DNA of 64,000 nucleotides from Anaeramoeba ignava (taxonomy: Eukaryota > Metamonada > Anaeramoebidae). Under the pieces are notes generated by a model that worked only from the letters and a program-made list of their open reading frames with translations, was not told the DNA's origin and searched no databases. This document shows, one piece after another, positions 1 to 11,932 of this stretch (within the stretch, counting starts at the first letter, position 1; each line of letters starts with the position of its first letter). The position numbers and the translations under genes are program-made. The DNA lies in the NCBI GenBank assembly GCA_028826165.1, contig JAPDFW010000132.1, forward strand, positions 62,001-126,000, in the 5' to 3' direction.

Positions 1-240
1 CAAAATCAAATTCAAAATCAAATTCAAAATTAAAATCAAAATCAAAATTAAAATAAAAATCAAAATCAAAATCAAAATCAAAATCAAAATCAAAATCAAA
101 ATCAAAATCAAAATTAAAATTAAAATCAAAATTAAAATCAAAATCAAAATTAAAATTAAAATTAAAATCAAAATCAAAAATTAAAATTAAAATTAAAATC
201 AAAATCAAAATTAAAATTAAAATTAAAATTCAAAATTAAA
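1..240. repeat. AAAATC/AAAATT simple-repeat array at the left edge
   Basis: A run of AAAATC and AAAATT hexamers with rare interruptions continues off the left edge. It is followed near 250-275 by a non-repeat stretch containing AAAAAGTGGAATAAAC. The reverse complement of that stretch resembles the spacers of the array at the right edge of the window. It could be an intron or the intergenic flank of an unseen gene to the left; nothing coding is visible. Confidence 0.85.
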
Positions 241-360
241 ATTAAAATCCAAAAAGTGGAATAAACAATTTATCATCAAAATGATTCATTTTTTAAATTT
301 TTTGAATAATTTTATAACTTGATTACGTCATTTAAATTTTTTTTTTTAATTTTTTTTAAT

Positions 361-418
361 TTTTTTTTTTTTCATTTTTTCCTTCAATTTAAATCTAAAT
401 AAAATTTCTTAAAAAAAA
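361..418 (+). promoter_or_regulatory. Candidate initiator and 5' leader of the aspartyl-tRNA synthetase gene
   Basis: A long T tract runs into TTCATTTTTT with the A at 374, 45 bp before the ATG at 419. After it the leader turns A-rich (AAAATTTCTTAAAAAAAA). The same T-run, TCATTTTT, A-rich, ATG layout precedes most genes in this window. It resembles the TCA(+1)Py(T/A) initiator known from Trichomonas. The role in transcription is inferred, not shown. Confidence 0.5.
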
Positions 419-3400
419 ATGTCAAATAATCAAGAAGAAATAAAAAAACAAGAAGAAATAAAAAAGCAAGAAGAAACAAATAAACAAGAAGAAATAAAAA
501 AACAAGAAGAAATAAAAAAACAAGAAGAAATAAAAAAACAAGAAGAAACAACAGAACCAAAATTAACAAAAGGGTTTCTCATTCAAAAAAAATCTCAATC
601 CAAATTAAAATTTTAAATAATTTTTTTCCTTTTTAAATTTCAATTCAATTTTCCATTAAAATTAGTCAATTAAAAAAACTTAAAAGAGAAGAATTTCGAA
701 GACAAAAAAAACTTCAACAACAACAAGCAAAACAACAACAGCAACAACAACAAAACAAAAATCAAAATCAAAATCAAAACAAACAACAACAAAAACCATT
801 AAATCCAAATCGAGTAAAAATTCATTTCAGAATTAATATTAATTTTAATTTTTAATTTTAATTTTATAAATGAATTTTAATTTGAATTTTAATTTTAATT
901 TGATTTTAATTTTAATTTTAATTTTGATTTTAATTTTAATTTTAATTTTATTTTTAATATTAATTTTAATTTTAATTTTAATTTAAATTTTAATTTATAA
1001 ATGAATTTTAATTTTAATTTTAATATTAATTTTAATTTTAATTTAAATTTTAATTTATAAATGAATTTTAATTTTAATTTTATAAATGAATTTTAATTTT
1101 AATTTGAATATTAATTTTAATTTGAATATTAATTTTAATTTTAATTTTAATTTTATAAATGAATTTTAATTTTAATTTGAATATTAATTTTAATTTTAAT
1201 TTTAATTTTAATATTAATTTTAATTTCAAAATGAATTTTAATTTTAATTTTTGATTTTAATTTTTATTTTAAAAATTTAATTGGAAAAAAAGGGATATCA
1301 AGAAATTGGGATGATTGAACCTTTTGGAGATTTGCCAATGATTCAATCTAAATATCAAACAAAAAGAAATTGGACAAAACTTATTGAAATTGATGAATCA
1401 AAAGCAGGACAAGAAGTTTGGATTCGAGCCCAAGTTCATAATTCACGCCCAAAAGGTTTATTTTAATTTTTAATTTTAATTTTAATTTTTAATTTTTAAT
1501 TTTTAATTTTAATTTTTATTTTAATTTTAATTTTTAATTTTTAATTTTTATTTTTTAAGGTCGACTTTGCTTTTTAGTTTTAAGAGATCAAACAATTCTT
1601 CTTCAAGCAGTTTTATTTCCAGGTGGAGATGTTACAAATCCAATGATTAAATATGCTGCCAAGTAAACGGATTTAGAATGAAATTCTTAATATTAAAATT
1701 CATTTATAAAATTAAAATCAAAATTAAAATTAATATTAAAATTCATTTATAAAATTAAAATTTAAATTGAAATTCATTTATAAAATTAAAATTAAAATTA
1801 AAATTAAAATTAAAATTAAAATTAAAATTCATTTATAAAATTAAAATTAAAATTAAAATTAATATTAATTTATAAAATTAAAATTAAAATTAAAATTCAT
1901 TTATAAAATTAAAATTAAAATTAATATTAAAATTAAAATTCATTTATAAAATTAAAATTAAAATTAAAATTAAAATTAAAATTAAAATTAAAATTAAAAA
2001 TTAAAATTAAAATTAAAATTAAAATTAAAATTAAAATTAAAATTAAAATTAAAATTAAAATTAAAATTAAAATTAAAATTAAAATTAAAATCAAAATAGA
2101 ATCACAAAAGAATCTGTTGTTGATATTTATGCAACAATTACTAAATCTGCAAAACCAATTGAAAGTGATTTAATTTCACAAAAGAATATTGAATTACAAG
2201 TGAAAAAATTATATGTTGTAAATAGAGCAATTGAATTTCTTCCAATTCAAGTGGATGCTTGCATGATACCAATTGCAAATGAACAAGATGATGAAGCTGA
2301 TGAAACTGACAATAATCAAGAAAAAGAAAAAGAAAAGACTGAAGAAAAGACTGATGAAAATCAAACTGATGAAAAATCTAGAATTTCTGTTGGTCAAAAA
2401 GCTAGACTTGATAATCGTGTTATTGATTTGAGAGTAAAAATATTTTTTAATTCAAATTATTTTTAATTCAAATTATTTTTTAATTCAAATATTTTAATTC
2501 AAATATTTTATTTAATTCAAAATATTATTTAATTCAAATTATTTTTAATTCAAAATATTTTATTTAATTCAAATATTTTATTTAATTCAAATTATTTTTA
2601 ATTCAAAATATTTTATTTAATTCAAATTATTATTTAATTCAAAAAATTATTTAATTCAAATATTTTTAATTCAAATTATTTTTAATTCAAATATTATTTA
2701 ATTCAAATTATTTTTAATTAAAATATTTTTTAATTCAAATTATTATTTAATTCAAATTATTTTAATTAATTCAAAATTATTTAATTCAAATTATTTATTT
2801 TTTAGGCACCTGCAAATCTTGCAATTTTTAAAATTCAAGCTGGAATTGGGACATTATTTAGAGAATTTATGGTTGAAAATGGATTTACTGAAATTCATAC
2901 ACCTAAAATTATTCCAACAGCAAGTGAAGGGGGAGCAAATGTTTTTAAATTGAATTATTTTGATAGTAAATAAATTATTCAGAACAATTATTCAAGAAAT
3001 GGAAATGAAGTTTATTTAATTTAATTTAATTTATCAAGTTTAATTAATTTATCAAGTTTATTTAATTTAATTTGATTTAATTTAATTTTAATTTGATTTG
3101 ATTTGATTTGATTTAATTTAATTTAAAATAATTTTGATTTTAATTTAATTTGATTTGATTTAATTTAATTTAATTTTAATTTGATTTAATTTAATTTAAT
3201 TTAATTTAATTTAATTTAATTTAATTTAATTTAATTTAATTTAATTTTAATTTAATTTTAATTTAATTTGATTTGATTTAATTTTAATTTAATTTAATTT
3301 TATTTAAAATATTTAATTTTAATTTAATTTAATTTGATTTAATTTAATTTGATTTAATTTAATTTGATTTAAAATAGCATTTGCATATCTTGCACAAAGT

Positions 3401-4597
3401 CCACAATTATACAAACAAATGGCAGTATGTACTGGATTAAATCGAGTATTTGAAGTTGGTCCAGTTTTTCGAGCTGAAAACAGTCGAACATATCGACATT
3501 TAACAGAATTTGTTGGACTTGATTTTGAGATGGCAATTAAAGAGCATTATCACGAAGCACTTGATGTTATTTCTGATATGTTTATTTATCTTTTATCCGG
3601 ACTTGAAAAACGTTTTCAACATGAATTCAAAATTATTTCTCAACAATATCCTTTTGAAATGCCTAAATTTACTTCTCCTGCTCTTATAATCAAATTCACT
3701 GATGCTGTTCAATTATTGAAAGACAATGGTTATACTAAGCAAAGTGAATTTGCAGATTTGTCTACTGAATCAGAAAAAAAGATTGGTGAAATTATTAAAG
3801 AAAAGTATGGAACTGAATTTTATATTATTGATAAATTTCCTTCTTGTGCAAGACCTTTTTATACAATGCCTGATCCTGAAAATCCTGTATAAATTTTTAT
3901 CTGATTTTAATTATAATTTTAATTATAATTTTAATTTTAATTTTAATTTTAATTTTAATTTTAATTTTAATTTTAATTTTAATTTTAATTTCAATTTTAA
4001 TTTTAATTTCAATTTTAATTTTAATTTTAATTTTAATTTTAATTTTAATTTTAATTTTAATTTTAATTTTAATTTTAATTTTAATTTTAATTTTAATTTT
4101 AATTTTAATTTTAATTTTAATTTTAATTTTAATTTTGATTTTAATTTTAATTTTAATTTTTATCCGATTTTAATTTTAATTTTAATATTAATTTTAATTT
4201 TAATTTTAATTTTAATTTTAATTTTAATATTAATTTTAATTTTATTTTTATTTTTAATTTTAATTTTATAAATGAATTTTAATTTTATAAATGAATTTAA
4301 ATTATATTCAAAAATATTTAGAAATTTTCAAATTCTTTTGATTGCTTTTTAAGAGGAGAAGAAGTTGCATCAGGAGCTCAACGAATTCATGACTCAGAGC
4401 TTCTTTTAAAGAATGCAAAAGAATTAAACGTTGATTTAACACCAATTCAACCATATGTTGACACATTCAAATATGGAGCACCTCCTCATGCTGGAGCTGG
4501 TTTTGGTTTAGAAAGAATTTGCATGCTTTATTTAGGTCTTAATAATATTAGGAAAACTTCAATGTTTCCAAGAACTCCAACAAGAAATAAGCCATAA
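419..4597 (+). CDS. DARS1: Cytoplasmic aspartyl-tRNA synthetase, 8 exons, 615 aa
   Basis: Class II synthetase that charges tRNA-Asp in the cytosol. Exons: 419-573, 666-813, 1293-1455, 1560-1662, 2100-2433, 2806-2965, 3378-3886, 4322-4597; all phases agree. After a Lys/Gln/Glu-repeat N-terminal extension (about residues 1-115) come the OB-fold anticodon-binding domain (about 130-250), motif 2 with FRAEN and TYRHLTEF (about 385-402), the [14 protein letters not shown] block, and motif 3 GAGFGLERI (582-590) followed by the family's FPRTPTR end. An acidic insert rich in [11 protein letters not shown] lies at about 250-285, between OB fold and catalytic core. The protein is roughly 115 residues longer than the human enzyme because of the extension and the insert. 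Five of the seven introns are almost pure TTTTAA-type repeat. The eukaryotic cytosolic type is clear; the first exon join (GTTTCT donor) is the least certain. Confidence 0.95.
814..2099 (+). repeat. Repeat-filled introns 2-4 of the AspRS gene
   Basis: Intron 2 (814-1292) is TTTTAATTTTAAT repeat, intron 3 (1456-1559) a short version of it, and intron 4 (1663-2099) the opposite-strand form AAAATTAAAATT. Each is broken by a recurring TATAAATGAATTTT element (near 864, 1000, 1060, 1086 and 1155; reverse form near 1700-1940). Donors are GTAAAAA, GTTTATT and GTAAACG; acceptors end in AAAAG, TTAAG and AATAG. The short exons at 1293-1455 and 1560-1662 sit between them. Confidence 0.85.
2434..4321 (+). 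repeat. Repeat-filled introns 5-7 of the AspRS gene
   Basis: Intron 5 (2434-2805) is a TTTAATTCAAAT/TTATT array, intron 6 (2966-3377) a TTTGATTTAATTTAA array, and intron 7 (3887-4321) a long TTTTAATT array with TTTTTATCCGATTTTAA at about 4157. Each intron has its own repeat unit, so they were not simply copied from one another. The TATAAATGAATTTT element recurs near 4268 and 4290 in intron 7. Confidence 0.85.
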
Positions 4598-4737
4598 AAA
4601 CAAATTTTAAATCATTTTTCTTTTCTCTTTTCTTTTTTCTTTTTTCTTTTTCAAAAAACCAAAATTTTTTTTGCTTTTTTCTCACTTTTTTTTTTTCCAA
4701 ATTTAGATAAAAAGAAAAAATTTTTCATTTAGTTTCT

Positions 4738-5409
4738 TTATTTCTTTTCTTCAACAAAACATTTATTAATTGAAAAAATTATTTTTTCAGTTTTTTTTGA
4801 TTTTGATTTTGATTTTGGAATTTCTTTCTTTAAATCATCAATTTCATTTTCTAATGATTCAATTTTCATTTTCACTAAAAATTTTAAATTAAATTCAAAA
4901 ATAAAAATCAAAAAAAAAAGTGAATGAATAATTAAAAAATTATTAATTTACTTGTTTGTGATTCAAGTTCAAGTTTTTCAAGTAAATCAATTTTGGATTG
5001 AATTTCTTTTTTAGGTTTTTTTTCATTTAAATTTTGACTAGAAGTGATTGATTTTCTTTTTTTAATTTCCCTATTTTTTTTTTAATTTAATTTGATTTAA
5101 TTTAATTGATTTAATTGAATTGATTTAATTTAATTACTTTTTATGTTTTGAAATTTCTTGTAAAATTTTTTTTGATTCAATTTCTTCTTTAGAATATTCT
5201 GTAATTAATTTTTTTGAAATTTGAATTCTTTGATTTAAAATTTTGAATTGATTTTCTTTTAAATCATTTTCTTGTTTTAATTCAAAAGCTTTTTGTTCAA
5301 GATTTTCAAATTCATTCATTGCTTCTTGAATTTGTTCATAAATTTGATTTTGATTTTGATTTTGAATTTGATTTTGAATTTGATTTTGATTTTGAATTTT
5401 TGTTGACAT
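4738..5409 (-). CDS. Small coiled-coil protein, 175 aa, unknown function
   Basis: Not recognised as any named family. Three exons (5138-5409, 4952-5070, 4738-4874), phases consistent. The N-terminus is an IQNQNQ microsatellite tract (about residues 5-22). The rest is charged and heptad-like (EQIQEAMNEFENLEQKAF, LLEKLELESQ, MKIESLENEIDDLKKEI), so a mostly coiled-coil protein is predicted. A Ser-Lys stretch, KSKSKSKK, precedes the last 15 residues. No signal peptide or membrane segment. It lies convergent to the AspRS gene (140 bp between stops) and head-to-tail after the gene at 5542-7057. A TCATTTTTT element sits 28 bp upstream of the start. The second intron uses GTAAATT and TTTTAG. Confidence 0.75.
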
Positions 5410-5541
5410 TTTTTAATTGAAAAAAAAGGAAAAAAATGAATAAGTTTTTTTTAACAGAAATTCCTTTTTCTTTTTTATTTAATCTTTTTCAAATAAAACC
5501 GTTAAAAAAAATATTTAAATTTTAATTTTAATTTTAATTTT

Positions 5542-7057
5542 TTATTTTTTTTCAATTAAAATATCAATTAAATTTTCAATTAAATCCAATTTTTGATCGA
5601 AATCTTTTTTTAAATTTTGAATTTTAGTAAAAATTTGGAATTTTGTTTGATCCATCAAATTTTTGAATTGATTTAAATCTTCTTCTATTAAAGATTGATT
5701 TAATTCTGGAGATTGATTTAAATTTGAAGATTGATTTAAATCTTCTTTTGAATCTTCTTTTGGATCTTCTTTTAAATATGAATATTGATTTGAATTTGAA
5801 AATTGATTTAATTCTTCTTTTAATTTTGAAAATTGATTTAAATTTGGAGATTGATTTAATTTTAGATCTTCTTTTAGTTTTGAATATTCTTTTAAATTTG
5901 AAAATTGATTTGAATTTGAAGATTGATTTAAATTTGAAAATTGATTTGAATTTGAAAATTGATTTAATTTTGGATATTCTTTTAAATCTTCTTCTTTCAA
6001 AAATGTTTTTGAATTTGAATATTCTTTTGAATATGGAGATTCTTTTAGTTTTGAATATTCTTTTAAATATGAAAATTGATTTGAATTTGAAAATTGATTT
6101 GAATTTGAAAATTGATTTGAATTTGAATATTGATTTGAATTTGAATATTGATTTAATTCTTCTTTTGGATCTTCTTTTAGTTTTGAATATTCTTTTAAAT
6201 ATGAAAATTGATTTGAATTTGAAAATTGATTTGATTTTGGAAATTGATTTAATTTTGGAGATTCTTTTAAATATGAATATTGATTTAATTCTTCTTTTGG
6301 ATCTTCTTTTAGTTTTGAATATTCTTTTAAATATGAATATTGATTTGAATTTGAAAATTGATTTGATTTTGAAGATTGATTTGAATTTGAATATTGATTT
6401 AATTCTTCTTTTGGATCTTCTTTTAGTTTTGAATATTCTTTTAAATATGAAAATTGATTTGAATTTGAAAATTGATTTGAATTTGAAAATTGATTTGAAT
6501 TTGAATATTGATTTAATTCTTCTTTTGGATCTTCTTTTAGTTTTGAATATTCTTTTAAATTTGAAAATTGATTTGAATTTGAAAATTGATTTGAATTTGG
6601 ATATTCTTTTAAATCTTCTTCTTTCAAAAATGTTTTTGAATTTGAATATTGATTTAATTCTTCTTTTGATTTTTTGGAATTTAATTTTTTTTCCCCAATA
6701 ATTAGATAGTTTGCATCATTTCCTTTCTCAATTTCTTCAAATTGAAAGTTTTCAGAAATTTTCCAAACATAATCATTTTTGTTTTCTTCAATAAATTTAA
6801 AATAAATTTTTCCTTTAGGAAGAGAAATACCGAGAAAAAAATGATCAGGAAGATTAATCATTTCATGAGGACTTTTCCACTTAAATTAATTATTGTTTTA
6901 AAAAATTATTTTTTTGAATTAAAATTTTTTAAATTAAAATTTTTTTAAATTATTTTTTTTAAATTAAAATTTTTTTTACTTGTTCGCATTCAAAAACAAT
7001 ATAAACTTTTTCAGGAATTGGATTAGTTAATGGATATCTAAAAGTGATAAACTCCAT
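5542..7057 (-). CDS. CBM48/AMPK-beta-like glycogen-binding domain protein with Ser-Asn-Gln repeats, 471 aa
   Basis: Two exons: 6980-7057 and 5542-6879, joined in phase 0. The start is the ATG at 7057; the later Met at 6861 is internal. Residues 1-90 look like the AMPK-type glycogen-binding module: an FRYPL and VYIVFE strand pair, a W before the SPHEM loop, FFLGISLPKG then YFKFIEENK, a W in VWKIS, and the closing NANYLI-type strand (here DANYLI). In AMPK the two Trp and a Lys contact glucose units; equivalents appear present. Then follow about 300 residues of SNSNQF, LKEYSKLKEDPKEE and close variants. The last 70 residues are a predicted coiled coil (FQIFTKIQNLKKDFDQ...). Possible role: tethering to glycogen or another glucan. 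The module assignment is by pattern, so fold class is likely and function only suggested. Confidence 0.65.
5720..6680 (-). repeat. Coding minisatellite inside the CBM48-like protein
   Basis: Units encoding SNSNQFS and YLKEYSKLKEDPKEELNQY alternate. The longer module recurs about five times with few changes, and the pair KTFLKEEDLKEYP appears twice. Because the unit lengths are multiples of 3 all copies stay in frame, and the opposite strand also stays open, which produces a false 325-codon ORF on the plus strand. Confidence 0.85.
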
Positions 7058-7132
7058 TTAATTTAAAAAAAAAGGAAAAAAAAAAAAGGAAAAAAATGAA
7101 AATTTTATTTTTCATTTTTTTTTTCATTTTAA
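7058..7132. promoter_or_regulatory. 75-bp bidirectional start region between the CBM48-like and RanBP9-like genes
   Basis: The two start codons face away from each other across 75 bp. On the minus side TTCATTTTTT has its A at 7097 (40 bp from the ATG). On the plus side two TCATTTT elements have their A at 7114 and 7126 (19 and 7 bp from the ATG). This leaves almost no room for separate promoters, so the T-rich/TCA elements are the best candidates for the core promoter. Confidence 0.5.
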
Positions 7133-10100
7133 ATGAATTTAATTAAAGAAGATTTTAAAAAATTTCCAACTTGTTTATCTAATTCAAACAATCCAGAATT
7201 AAAAGTTGAAAAAGATAAATTTACTGCAACAATAATAGTTCACAAAACCAAAACCAATAACAAATTTTTTAAAAAAAGTAACTCACAAAACAATTTAATT
7301 TAATAATATAATTTAATTTAAAAATATAATTTAATTTAAAAATATAATTTAATTCAAAAATATAATTTAATTCAATAATATAATTTAATTCAATAATATA
7401 ATTTCATTCAAAAATATAATTTAATTCAAAAATATAATTTAATTCAAAAATATAATTTAATTTAATAATATAATTTAATTTAAAAATATAATTTAATTTA
7501 AAAATATAATTTAATTCAAAAATATAATTTAATTCAATAATATAATTTAATTTAAAAATATAATTTAATAATATAATTTAATTCAAAAATAATATTTAAT
7601 TCAAAAATATAATTTAATTTAATAATATAATTTAATTCAAAAATATAATTTAATTTAAAAATATAATTTAATTTAAAAATATAATTTAATTTAAAAATAT
7701 AATTTCATTCAAAAATATAATTTAATTCAAAAATATAATTTAATTCAAAAATATAATTTAATTTAAAAATATAATTTAATTTAAAAATATAATTTAATTT
7801 AATAATATAATTTAATTTAATAATATAATATAATTTAATAATATAATTTAATTCAAAAATATAATTTAATTCAAAAATATAATTTAATTCAAAAATATAA
7901 TTTAATTTAAAAATATAATTAGAAAAAAATCCCAATCAAGCAACAATTACATCAGATGAAACAATTCCGGTTAATTGTGGTTTATTCTATTTCGAAGTCA
8001 AAATACTTTCAATTGCAAAAGAAGGAAAAATTTCAATTGGTTTTTTAGAAAAAAGAAGTCCAGTTAAAAATCTTCCAGGAATAACACCTTATTCATTTGG
8101 ATATTTTAGTGATACTGGAAAAACTTTTTATGATAATTCAGAAGGAGAAAATTATGGACCTTGTTTTAAATCAAATGATATCATTGGATGTTGTGCTAAT
8201 TTGCTTGAAAAAAATATATTTTACACTTATAACGGAAATTTACTTCCAATTGCATTTAAAAAATTTAATTTGAAAAGCAAAATTTTTCCTTCAATTGGAT
8301 TAAAAGAAAATGGAAGCAAAATTTATGTGAATTTTGGACAAATCCCATTTATTTATAATATTGATAATTATTTTCAACAAAAAAAACAAAAAATCAATTC
8401 CAAAATATATTCATATCCTTGTTGTGATTTAAATCAAGCAATGTTTTCTTCTGTTTCTTCTTTTTTAATATCAAGAGGGTTGGTAGATACCTTTAAAGCT
8501 TTAAACAAAGAATTTTTTTCTTATTCTACACTCCAAAATTCGAATTTTGTTGAGAATAATAACAGGGCTATATTTTTTTCAAATATAAAATTGCTAATTC
8601 TTGATGGACAAATTCAACAATCAAGTTCGCTAATTTTTTCATCCAAAAATTTCAATGAATCCAATTATACTTTGGAACTAAATTTAGTTCTACAAACACA
8701 AAATTTAATCGAATTATTTCGCAAATTCCCACTTAATTATAAACTTATTTTTCAGCAAGGAAAAGCGTTGTTATTATTGAAGAATCATTTATCACGTTTA
8801 TATTCATTTTCAACTAATTTTCGTATTTATGATAAAATACAAGAATCAAGCGAGGAGAAATTGAAGAAAAAGAAAAAGAAAAATATTTCATGGCGTAATT
8901 CAAATCAACGATTAGCATATTCATCATCAATGATAAGAAGAAATGCTTTTTATGGAACATTTCCTTCTCGAGGATCATATACTAATAATTTTAGATCGCA
9001 AAAAAAGAATATACGATTTTTTGATTCAATCAATTCAAATGCTTTTAAGAGATGGAGTCAAATTAATTTTCCAAAGGTTCATTTAAAGAAAAAAAAAAGG
9101 AGACAAAATCAAATCCAAAGAAATGGAAGATTGATTATTGAAAGAATAGAAGGATATTCATTTTCTAATTATGATGAAAGTGATTATGATAGTGATGAAA
9201 CTGAAAGTGATTATGATAGTGATGAAACTGAAAGTGATTTTTATAGTGATGAAAATGATGATGATACTGATGAAACTGATGAAACTGATGATGAAACTGA
9301 TGATGAATCTGATGATGATACTGATGAAACTGATGATGAATCTGATGATTATATTGATGATGAAACTGATGATGATATTGATGATGATATTGATGATTAT
9401 ATTGATGATGAAACTGATGATGAAACTGAAAGCACAAGTTATGAGATAAAAAAAAAAATAAAAGATAAGAAAGAGAAAAAAGATAAAGTTTCTTCAAAAC
9501 GATCAAGATCACTAGATGCAAACGAGGGAAATCCATTTGATTTCAATCCATTTAAAGAAGATGAATCAGAAAAAGAAAAATCTAAATCAAAATCAAAATC
9601 AAAATCAAAATCAAAATCAAAATCAAAATCAAAATCAAAATCAAAATCAAAATCAAAATCAAAATCAAAATCAGATATAGAATATGATCCATTTAAAGAA
9701 GATGAATCAGAAAAAGAAAGATCTAAATCAAAATCAAAATCAAAATCAAAATCAAAATCAAAATCAAAATCAAAATCAAAATCAAAATCAAAATCAAAAT
9801 CAAAATCAAAATCAAAATCAAAATCAAATTCAAATTCAAAATCAGATATAGAATCTGATGATATATTTGCAGATAATGAACCAAATTCAAATTCAAAATT
9901 AAAAGAATTAGATCCATTTGCAAATAAGAAATCAAAATCAAAATTAAAATTAAAATCAAAAGAATTGGACCGATTTAGAGATCAGAAATTCAACAAATCA
10001 AATTCAAATTCAAATTCAAAATCAAAATCAAAACCAAAATCAGAATCAAAATCAAAATCAAAATCAAAATCAAAACCAAAATCAGAATCAAAATCAAAAT

Positions 10101-11932
10101 CAAAATCAAAACCAAAATCATCAAAATCAAAACCAAAATCAAAATCAAATTCAAAATCAAATTTAAATTCAAATTCAAAATCAAAATCAGAATCAGAATC
10201 AAAATCAAAATCAAAATCAAAACCAAAATCAAAATCAAATTCAAAATCAAATTCAAATTCAAAATCAAAATCAAAATCAGAATCAGAATCAAAATCAAAA
10301 TCAAAATCAAAATCAAAATCAGATATAGAATATGATGATCTATTTAAAGAAGATGAATCAGAAAAAGAACAACAAAAATTAGATCCATTTAGAAATAAGA
10401 AATCAAAATCAAAATCAAAATCAAAATTATCTCCAAAAAAATCAAAATTAAAAAAAGATTTAAATACAGAATCAGAATCAAAATCAGAATCAGAATCAAA
10501 TTCAAAATCAGAATCAAAATCAAAATCAAAATCAAAATCAAAATCAGAATCAAAATCAAAACCAAAATCAAAATCAAAATCAAAATCAGATATAGAATAT
10601 GATGATCTATTTGAAGAAGATGAATCAGAAAAAGAACAACAAAAATTAGATACATTTAGAAATAAGAAATCAAAATCAAAATCAAAATTAAAATTATCTC
10701 CAAAAAAATCAAAATTAAAAAAAGATTTAAATACAGAATCAGAATCAAAATCAGAATCAAAATCAAAATCAAAATCAAAATCAAAATCAGAATCAGAATC
10801 AAAATCAGATATAGAATATGATCCATTTAAAGAAGATGAATCAGAAAAAGAAAGATCTAAATCAAAATCAAAATCAAAACCAAAATCAAAACCAAAATCA
10901 AAATCAAAATCAAAATCAGATATAGAATATGATGATATATTTGCAGATAATGAACCAAATTCAAATTCAAAATTAAAAGAATTAGATCCATTTGCAAATA
11001 AGAAATCAAAATCAAAATTAAAATTAAAATCAAAAGAATTGGACCGATTTAGAGATCAGAAATTCAACAAATCAAATTCAAATTCAAATTCAAAATCAAA
11101 ACCAAAATCAAAATCAAAATCAAAATCAAAATCAAAATCAAAATCAAAATCAAAATCAAAATCAAAATCAAAATCAAAATCAAAATCAAAATCAAAATCA
11201 AAATCAAAATCAAAATCAAAATCAAAATCAAAATCAAAATCAAAATCAAAATCAAAATCAAAACCAAAATCAAAATCAAAATCAAAATCAAAATCAAAAT
11301 CAAAATCAAAATCAAAATCAAAATCAAAATCAAAATCAGAATCAACATCAAAATCAAAATCAAAATCAAAATCAAAATCAGAATCAAAATCAAAATCAGA
11401 ATCAAAATCAGAATCAGAATCAGATCGACTTACATATTCATATGAATATGATTCAGATTTACAAATGAAAAAGAAAAAGAAAAAGAAAATGAAAAAGAAA
11501 AAGATTAAAATGGAGAAAATGAAAATGATGAAAATGGAAATGATGAAAATGAAAAAGAAAATGAAAAAGGAAATTAAAAAGGAAATGAAAACTAAATCAA
11601 ATACATTAAAAAAAAAGGAAAACATCTTAAAAGATTTCGAATTTTGGAAAGAATATATTAACAGTAAAAAAATTGAAGAAGTTCTCCAATTAATTACATT
11701 TTCTTCAACAAATACATTTTTAAATAATCCACTTTTTAATCAAATTGAAAGAGAAAAAACTTATTATTTTGTTAAGAAATTTACTCTTCAAATTTTGGAT
11801 CAAAAACCTTTTTCTTTATTAGAACAAATTATAAAACATTTAAATTTAACAAAAAAGAAAATGATTCGAAACAAATTAGTTAATTCTCCATTTTTAAGTT
11901 TGATAAATACTGAAGAAATTATTCGAAAATGA
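7133..11932 (+). CDS. RanBP9/10-like SPRY-LisH-CTLH protein with about 830-residue Ser-Lys insert, 1384 aa
   Basis: Likely scaffold of the CTLH/GID ubiquitin-ligase complex. Exons 7133-7277 and 7923-11932, joined in phase 1. The SPRY domain (about 55-185) shows GLFYFEVKI, a Pro-Gly site then SFGYFSDTGKTFYD, ENYGPCFKSNDIIGC, a YTYNGNLLPIAF strand and VNFGQIPF, which is the RanBPM pattern. LisH (about 216-246, MFSSVSSFLISRGLVDTF) and CTLH (about 262-330, RAIFFSNIKLLILDGQIQQ, LVLQTQNLIELF) follow. From about 460 to 1285 it is an Asp-Glu tract then (SerLys)n, with short islands such as DIEYDPFKEDESEKE. The last 95 residues (EEVLQLITFSSTN onward) resemble the CRA domain. RanBP9 also has a disordered loop before CRA, but this one is far larger. 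Confidence 0.85.
7278..7922 (+). repeat. 645-bp repeat intron of the RanBP9-like gene
   Basis: Array of a unit close to AAATATAATTTAATTC/T, with AATAATATAATTT variants. Donor GTAACTC, acceptor TATAATTAG. The antisense frame stays open for 76 codons (FELNYIFELNYI) purely because of the repeat. Confidence 0.85.
9160..11480 (+). repeat. In-frame AAATCA (Ser-Lys) and GATGAA (Asp-Glu) microsatellites in the RanBP9-like gene
   Basis: GATGAAACT/GATGATGAT units encode the acidic part (9170-9430). AAATCA hexamers encode Ser-Lys dipeptides through to about 11420. Non-repeat islands occur in near-identical pairs: SDIEYDPFKEDES at about 9674 and 10813; the DNEPNSNSKLKELDPFANKK to FNKSNSN block at about 9873 and 10945; and the EQQKLD...KDLNTESES block at about 10367 and 10637. 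Unequal crossing-over or slippage in frame would explain them. Confidence 0.85.

Noticed and set aside
5724-6701. Plus-strand 325-codon ORF opposite the CBM48-like gene
   Set aside because: Leu/Ile/Asp shadow of the Ser-Asn-Gln coding repeat; the minus strand carries the recognisable domain and the correct splice join.
11056-11625. Minus-strand FDFDFD ORF opposite the Ser-Lys tract
   Set aside because: Mirror of the AAATCA repeat in the RanBP9-like gene, without any independent domain.
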